Source: an uncultured Lachnospiraceae bacterium (lineage in GTDB: Bacteria; Bacillota; Clostridia; Lachnospirales; Lachnospiraceae). Taken from it: a DNA stretch of 64,000 nt. The stretch's first letter is position 1, and each line of letters starts with the position of its first letter. The position numbers and the translations under genes were made by a program. Location: NCBI GenBank assembly GCA_902789735.1, contig CADAOZ010000005.1, positions 82,628-146,627 on the forward strand, read 5' to 3'. Under the pieces are notes generated by a model. It searched no databases. It was not told the origin of the DNA and saw nothing but the letters and a program-made list of their open reading frames with translations. Shown here in pieces: positions 60,847 through 64,000 of the stretch.

Positions 60847-60853
60847 TTTTTGA
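60638..60853 (+). other. Cys/Ala/Ser-rich frame overlapping the radical SAM end
   Basis: In the +1 frame relative to the radical SAM gene, 71 codons starting MKRHWNSCTGSC hold twelve cysteines, nine of them in a run of S, C and A only (60656-60733). The run is followed by a charged tail VKEFFLDRIHQGRVRIESRE to ARDF. The stop codon overlaps the ATG of the GH43 remnant by one base, so this tail is probably the true end of a gene that once preceded it. No good ribosome binding site is seen before 60638. It may be the fused end of the radical SAM protein after a frameshift, or a rearrangement scar. Confidence 0.35.
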
Positions 60854-61038
60854 TGAAAAAACAGATATACAACCCCTGCCTTCCTTTGGATGAATATGTT
60901 CCGGACGCGGAACCCCATGTTTTTGACGGCAGAGTCTATGTATACGGTTCCCATGACCGGGAGGACGGAGAGACCTTCTGCATGCTGGAAATCGCGTTTT
61001 TTGCAGATTCAGCAGAACTAAAGGAGATGATTCCATGA
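60853..61038 (+). pseudogene. N-terminal remnant of a glycoside hydrolase family 43 gene
   Basis: The frame starts MKKQIYNPCLPLDEYVPD and goes on AEPHVFDGRVYVYGSHDRE, the typical opening of GH43 arabinan/xylan enzymes (N-P-x-L-P...Y-x-P-D-x-E-P-H-V-F...Y-G-S-H-D). GH43 enzymes are normally over 300 residues, but this frame departs from the family after about residue 45 and stops at 61. The last 16 residues have no match I can see. The stop codon overlaps the start of the cation transporter gene. A deletion has probably joined the start of a GH43 gene to the transporter leader. Confidence 0.7.
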
Positions 61039-62180
61039 GCAGACATAATACCGATTCTGAAACAATGATCATGAACAGAGACCAGGTCATCATCCGGACC
61101 AGCGTCATTGGAATCCTGGCCAACGTTTTTCTGGCGGCTTTCAAAGCGGCTGTCGGAATCGCGTCCCATTCCATCGCGGTCATTCTGGACGCGGTGAATA
61201 ATCTTTCGGACGCCCTTTCGTCAATCATTACCATTGTAGGGACAAAGCTGGCCGGAAAGCAGCCGGACAAAAAGCACCCCTTCGGACATGGCAGGGTCGA
61301 GTATCTCAGCGCCATGATCGTATCCGGAATCGTCCTTTATGCCGGTCTTACCTCCGCTGTGGAATCCGTGAAAAAGATCATTCACCCGGAGAAACCGGAT
61401 TACAGTATACTTTCTCTGGTGATCATCGCGGTGGCTGTGGCCGTCAAGATCATTCTCGGGCGTTATGTCAGGGCAAAGGGAGAGCAGGTAAATTCCGGCT
61501 CGCTTGTGGCGTCGGGATCCGACGCCATGTTTGACGCGATTCTTTCCGCGTCGGTACTGGCTTCCGCTATCATCTTCATGGTCACCGGCATTTCTCTGGA
61601 AGCCCTGGTAGGCGTGTTTATCTCCGTGATCATTATTAAATCCGGTATTGAAATGATGATGGAAACGCTGAATGAGATCCTGGGCGCGCGGGCGGACAAG
61701 GAAACCACCGACCAGATCAAACAGCTGCTGACAGAGGATCCGGAAGTACATGGCGCCTATGACCTGATTCTGCATAACTACGGCCCTGATAAGAATCTGG
61801 CATCCGTACATCTGGAGCTGCCGGACACCATGACGGTCAGGGAAGTCGACCGCCTGTCCAGAAAGCTGGAAAAAAGAGTATATAAGGAGACCGGCGTTAT
61901 TCTGACCGGCGTGGGCGTGTACTCCTATAATACAGGAAATGATGAGGCTGCCGTGATCCAGAATCACATACAGGAGATCGTACTGGCCCATGACTGGGCG
62001 GTGCAGATGCACGGCTTTTATGTAGATGTGGAAACGAAGGAACTGACTTTTGATGTGGTCCTGAGTTTTGAGATTTCACAGCAGGAGGCTCTGGCGGTCC
62101 TGTATGAAGAGACCCGCAGGGCTTATCCCGAATATAAGATTATGATCGCGCCGGATGTTGACATCTCGGTTACGGAATGA
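61035..62180 (+). CDS. Cation diffusion facilitator family transporter
   Basis: A 381-residue metal/proton antiporter. Six membrane segments with the metal site VILDAVNNLSDALSSII (N-x-x-S-D in place of the common H-x-x-x-D) and VASGSDAMFDAILSASV (the D-x-x-x-D site) are visible. The cytosolic C-terminal domain (about 220-300) and an extra 80-residue module close it. The N-for-H change in the first site is common in manganese-type members, so Mn2+ or Fe2+ export is plausible but unproven. AAAGGAGATGATTCC precedes the ATG. Its start overlaps the end of the GH43 remnant. Confidence 0.9.
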   Translation: MSRHNTDSETMIMNRDQVIIRTSVIGILANVFLAAFKAAVGIASHSIAVILDAVNNLSDALSSIITIVGTKLAGKQPDKKHPFGHGRVEYLSAMIVSGIVLYAGLTSAVESVKKIIHPEKPDYSILSLVIIAVAVAVKIILGRYVRAKGEQVNSGSLVASGSDAMFDAILSASVLASAIIFMVTGISLEALVGVFISVIIIKSGIEMMMETLNEILGARADKETTDQIKQLLTEDPEVHGAYDLILHNYGPDKNLASVHLELPDTMTVREVDRLSRKLEKRVYKETGVILTGVGVYSYNTGNDEAAVIQNHIQEIVLAHDWAVQMHGFYVDVETKELTFDVVLSFEISQQEALAVLYEETRRAYPEYKIMIAPDVDISVTE

Positions 62181-62300
62181 CCATGCAGATACCTGTTCGG
62201 AACGGCATACTGCGGACAGTGGGAACATGCGGCGGTCACAATGAAAATGGAGGAGCAGACAGTTCAAAACTGTCTGTATTTCCATATTTCCTTTTTGCGG

Positions 62301-63356
62301 TTACTCTTCACCAAGTTTTGTCTTTACCGCGTCCTCTTTATAGATCGTCTCAAATTCATCGCGCATGGAAATGGTTTCGAAGCCGGATTTACGGCATTCT
62401 TCCGCGAATTTAGCCGCCGTTTCCAGGTCACCGTAATCACGGTCGGTATCATCGCAGAGCAGCATATACGCTTTTCCGCCGTTCTGCAGAGCGTATTCAG
62501 CCATGGAAGCATCGCCGGAACTGTTTCCGAACACAAGTATCGGCGAAACGCCAATCTCATCGATGATGGAAATGACCTTGTTCATTTTCTGATTCTTCTG
62601 GAGAAGATTGCCTTCCAGCAGCACTTTATCATCCGGTCCATAGGAATACTTGCGGCCCTCTGTATCGCCCTGGCCGGACGCGGCAAGTGAAAACGTGCTT
62701 CCCACCACATGGTAGGGCGGGATCCATTCGCCAAGAGCATCTTCTATAAGTTCACGCTCCAGTGAACGCTCCGTCCCCGTGCAGATGAATATGGTAAACC
62801 CGTGCTCTGAAAGATACCTGACCAGCTCCACCATGGGAAGATAAAATCCTTCGCCGTATGTCATATTATCAAAACCCGCTACGGGTTCTCCCATGAATTC
62901 ACGTACATATGCCCTGTATTCCTCTACTGTAAATCCGCGGAAGACTTCCGCCGCCATCTGCGCTGAAGAGCGGGGGGAATCCGGTTCCGGCTGGCCGTTC
63001 AGCAGAGCCTTCTCCGCCTCCTCCGCATAAGCCCTGTCCTCTTCGGACGGCTGATAATTCTCATCATGCAGCAGACGGTGCAGCAGCAGAGATTCATCAA
63101 AGTATGTGGGATACAGTTCCCCATAAAGAGTACCGTCAACATCAAAAACAGCTATACGGCGGTCTTCGGGGACAAAGTCCTCTGATTTTTCATCTGTGAC
63201 CGCGGAAACATAGGAAATGATCGATGCCATTGCCGGCGAATCGCTGTTCCAGTAGGCAATGGTTTCATCCTGTTTTCTGCCGCACGATGCCAATGCGCAG
63301 ACAAGTATAAAACACATGAGCATCAGCGCTGTAAATCTTTTTGTTTTGCTGATCAT
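62301..63356 (-). CDS. HAD-family phosphatase lipoprotein
   Basis: A 351-residue secreted HAD hydrolase. The signal peptide MISKTKRFTALMLMCFILVC ends in lipobox ALASC (cysteine 25). HAD motif I is AVFDVDGTLYGELYP (about residue 72), motif II is IFICTGTERS, the lysine is in the KYSYGPDDKVLLEG to NLLQKNQK stretch, and motif III/IV is FGNSSGDASMAEYA. The cap is inserted after motif I. It resembles phosphoserine phosphatase-like HADs but as a surface lipoprotein, so it probably takes phosphate from an outside substrate. TTGAGGAGGGTCTTAT precedes the ATG. Confidence 0.85.
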   Translation of the reverse strand: MISKTKRFTALMLMCFILVCALASCGRKQDETIAYWNSDSPAMASIISYVSAVTDEKSEDFVPEDRRIAVFDVDGTLYGELYPTYFDESLLLHRLLHDENYQPSEEDRAYAEEAEKALLNGQPEPDSPRSSAQMAAEVFRGFTVEEYRAYVREFMGEPVAGFDNMTYGEGFYLPMVELVRYLSEHGFTIFICTGTERSLERELIEDALGEWIPPYHVVGSTFSLAASGQGDTEGRKYSYGPDDKVLLEGNLLQKNQKMNKVISIIDEIGVSPILVFGNSSGDASMAEYALQNGGKAYMLLCDDTDRDYGDLETAAKFAEECRKSGFETISMRDEFETIYKEDAVKTKLGEE

Positions 63357-63389
63357 ATAAGACCCTCCTCAAATTCGTAGTGTCGCGCT

Positions 63390-63511
63390 GACATCTAAAC
63401 CACAGCCTCAACCTGCCGTTATCCAAACCACTAACTCAACCCTACCGCAAAAACATCCAAGCCGGCCACTCAACCCTATGACATCTAAACAGCCTACTCA
63501 ACCCTCCGACC
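63390..63511. repeat. Four imperfect tandem repeats of about 30 bases
   Basis: Units combine an ACATC(T/C)AAAC-like start with a CTCAACCCT end. The CTCAACC(C)T cores are at 63407, 63435, 63469 and 63497, giving spacing of 28, 34 and 28 bases. They are too short and too degenerate for a CRISPR array. Confidence 0.65.
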
Positions 63512-63600
63512 ATAGTGATTGATATGTTCTGATAGAGCGATTTTCGAGGCCTGATCCGGTTCCTGCCGCTGACGGCCAGATGCCCGAAAAGCTCGGAAAT

Positions 63601-63662
63601 GATATGCTCCCCATATGGTAGACATTGGAAAAAACCAAAATCTATCATATGAGGAGCATATC
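63601..63662. repeat. 62-base inverted repeat with 22-base arms
   Basis: GATATGCTCCCCATATGGTA... at 63601-63622 is matched by its near-exact complement at 63641-63662, with two mismatches, around an 18-base loop. The structure resembles a miniature palindromic element or a large RNA hairpin. Confidence 0.75.
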
Positions 63663-63792
63663 AAAATAAGGCGTTTTTGGGATTTAGAGGAGGAAGTGAG
63701 GAAGAAAATTGCAAAAATGGCAAAAATGCAATCGAGACCGAATTATGGGACAGATACATATGTATGATAGTGCCAAAGGAATCGTAGTCCTA

Positions 63793-63828
63793 CTGGACAT
63801 TTTTTCGGTTTTGAAGAAAAGTGTCCAG
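63793..63828. terminator. Terminator-like hairpin
   Basis: CTGGACA and TGTCCAG are joined by TTTT/AAAA inner pairs and a short loop. No strong U-tract follows on either strand, so its activity is uncertain. Confidence 0.45.
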
Positions 63829-63919
63829 CAGCACCATAAGACAGCAAAACTCCCAGGACGTTAAAAACGGCAGTTAAACCGTCATCTTCTATTATTTTTT
63901 CAAAAGTTACCGCTTTAAC

Positions 63920-63948
63920 TTGCGATTAACGCATGGTTGTGCTATGAT
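63920..63948 (+). promoter_or_regulatory. Promoter of the gene starting at the right edge
   Basis: TTGCGA (63920-63925) and TATGAT (63943-63948) have the ideal 17-base spacing. A GGAGG site (63983-63987) and an ATG at 63997-63999 follow, so a plus-strand gene begins at the window edge. Nothing can be said of its product. Confidence 0.65.
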
Positions 63949-64000
63949 GGCGTCGCAGAACATCATAAAGACGAAATGACATGGAGGCTGATTCGGATGA

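Larger units (their letters stand above)
63357..64000. other. 644-base tail without a complete gene, rich in repeats and hairpins
   Basis: No complete gene is supported. In order it holds imperfect 30-base repeats (63390-63511), a 62-base inverted repeat (63601-63662), a terminator-like hairpin (63793-63828), a consensus promoter (63920-63948) and a start codon at the window edge (63997). A 68-codon minus-strand frame spans the repeats and inverted repeat but has no family match. Confidence 0.6.

Noticed and set aside
60605..61315. Minus-strand Gly/Ala-rich or Gln/Ala-rich proteins across the 60.7 kb repeat
   Set aside because: They are alternative readings of the same low-complexity tract, lack ribosome binding sites and oppose the plus-strand gene order.
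63390..63511. CRISPR-like array
   Set aside because: Repeats are short, degenerate and unevenly spaced, without distinct spacers, and no cas gene is present.

Overview
The window reads as chromosomal DNA of a GC-rich anaerobic Firmicute, most likely a Lachnospiraceae-type Clostridium relative. The evidence is the gene set: glucitol-type PTS with GutM, ATP-dependent PEP carboxykinase, ECF folate S component behind a THF riboswitch, BMP/Nup nucleoside ABC importer, DUF4250, short type-2 ArgC and an HPr-like protein without its histidine. Ribosome binding sites are AGGAGG-like, TTG and GTG starts are frequent, and hairpin plus U-tract terminators are common. I found no rRNA, tRNA, CRISPR array, phage or intact insertion sequence. 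Species is not assigned.

Layout. 1-5.7 kb (minus strand): ComB-like phosphatase cut by the window edge, DUF1846 protein, HPr-like protein, NSS sodium symporter, ROK regulator. 5.7-13.5 kb (minus): a sorbitol (glucitol) utilisation locus with sorbitol-6-phosphate dehydrogenase, GutM, PTS IIC, IIBC and IIA, then two PRD-family regulators; an AT-rich motif recurs at the operon promoter and upstream of one regulator. 13.9-22.8 kb: VanZ-like protein, YfbR nucleotidase, rhomboid protease, lipoprotein, voltage-gated K+ channel, unknown protein, RpiB, oligoendopeptidase F and cysteine synthase with a paired-arm operator. 23-27 kb (minus): five-gene signalling operon of Ser/Thr kinase, PP2C phosphatase, vWA protein and two membrane zinc-ribbon proteins. 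27-34.8 kb: fused CydDC-like ABC exporter, DD-carboxypeptidase with an AEEEAKAK repeat, lysozyme-like protein, a palindrome holding two inverted DnaA-box sequences, and PdxA. 35-37.4 kb (plus): acyltransferase and MATE transporter. 37.5-42.8 kb (minus): MoxR-DUF58-vWA-vWA-TPR (Bat-like) operon. 43-51.4 kb: nucleoside locus, with a minus-strand catabolic operon (udk, PfkB kinase, uridine phosphorylase, deoC) opposite a plus-strand BMP lipoprotein and ABC importer. 51.5-58.3 kb: pckA, folT with THF riboswitch, CobW-like GTPase, gpmI, DUF4250, argC. 58.4-64 kb: acyltransferase, a radical-SAM gene broken at a Cys/Ala/Ser-rich junction, a GH43 remnant, a cation-diffusion transporter, a HAD lipoprotein, and a non-coding tail rich in repeats and hairpins.

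How the parts work together. Sorbitol enters by the PTS and leaves as fructose-6-phosphate. Nucleosides enter by the BMP/ABC system and are split by phosphorolysis; deoxyribose-5-phosphate is cleaved by DeoC. GpmI and PckA link these to lower glycolysis and the PEP node. The most unusual items are the kinase/phosphatase/vWA/zinc-ribbon operon and the rearranged radical-SAM/Cys-rich/GH43 junction. No single system is certainly new.
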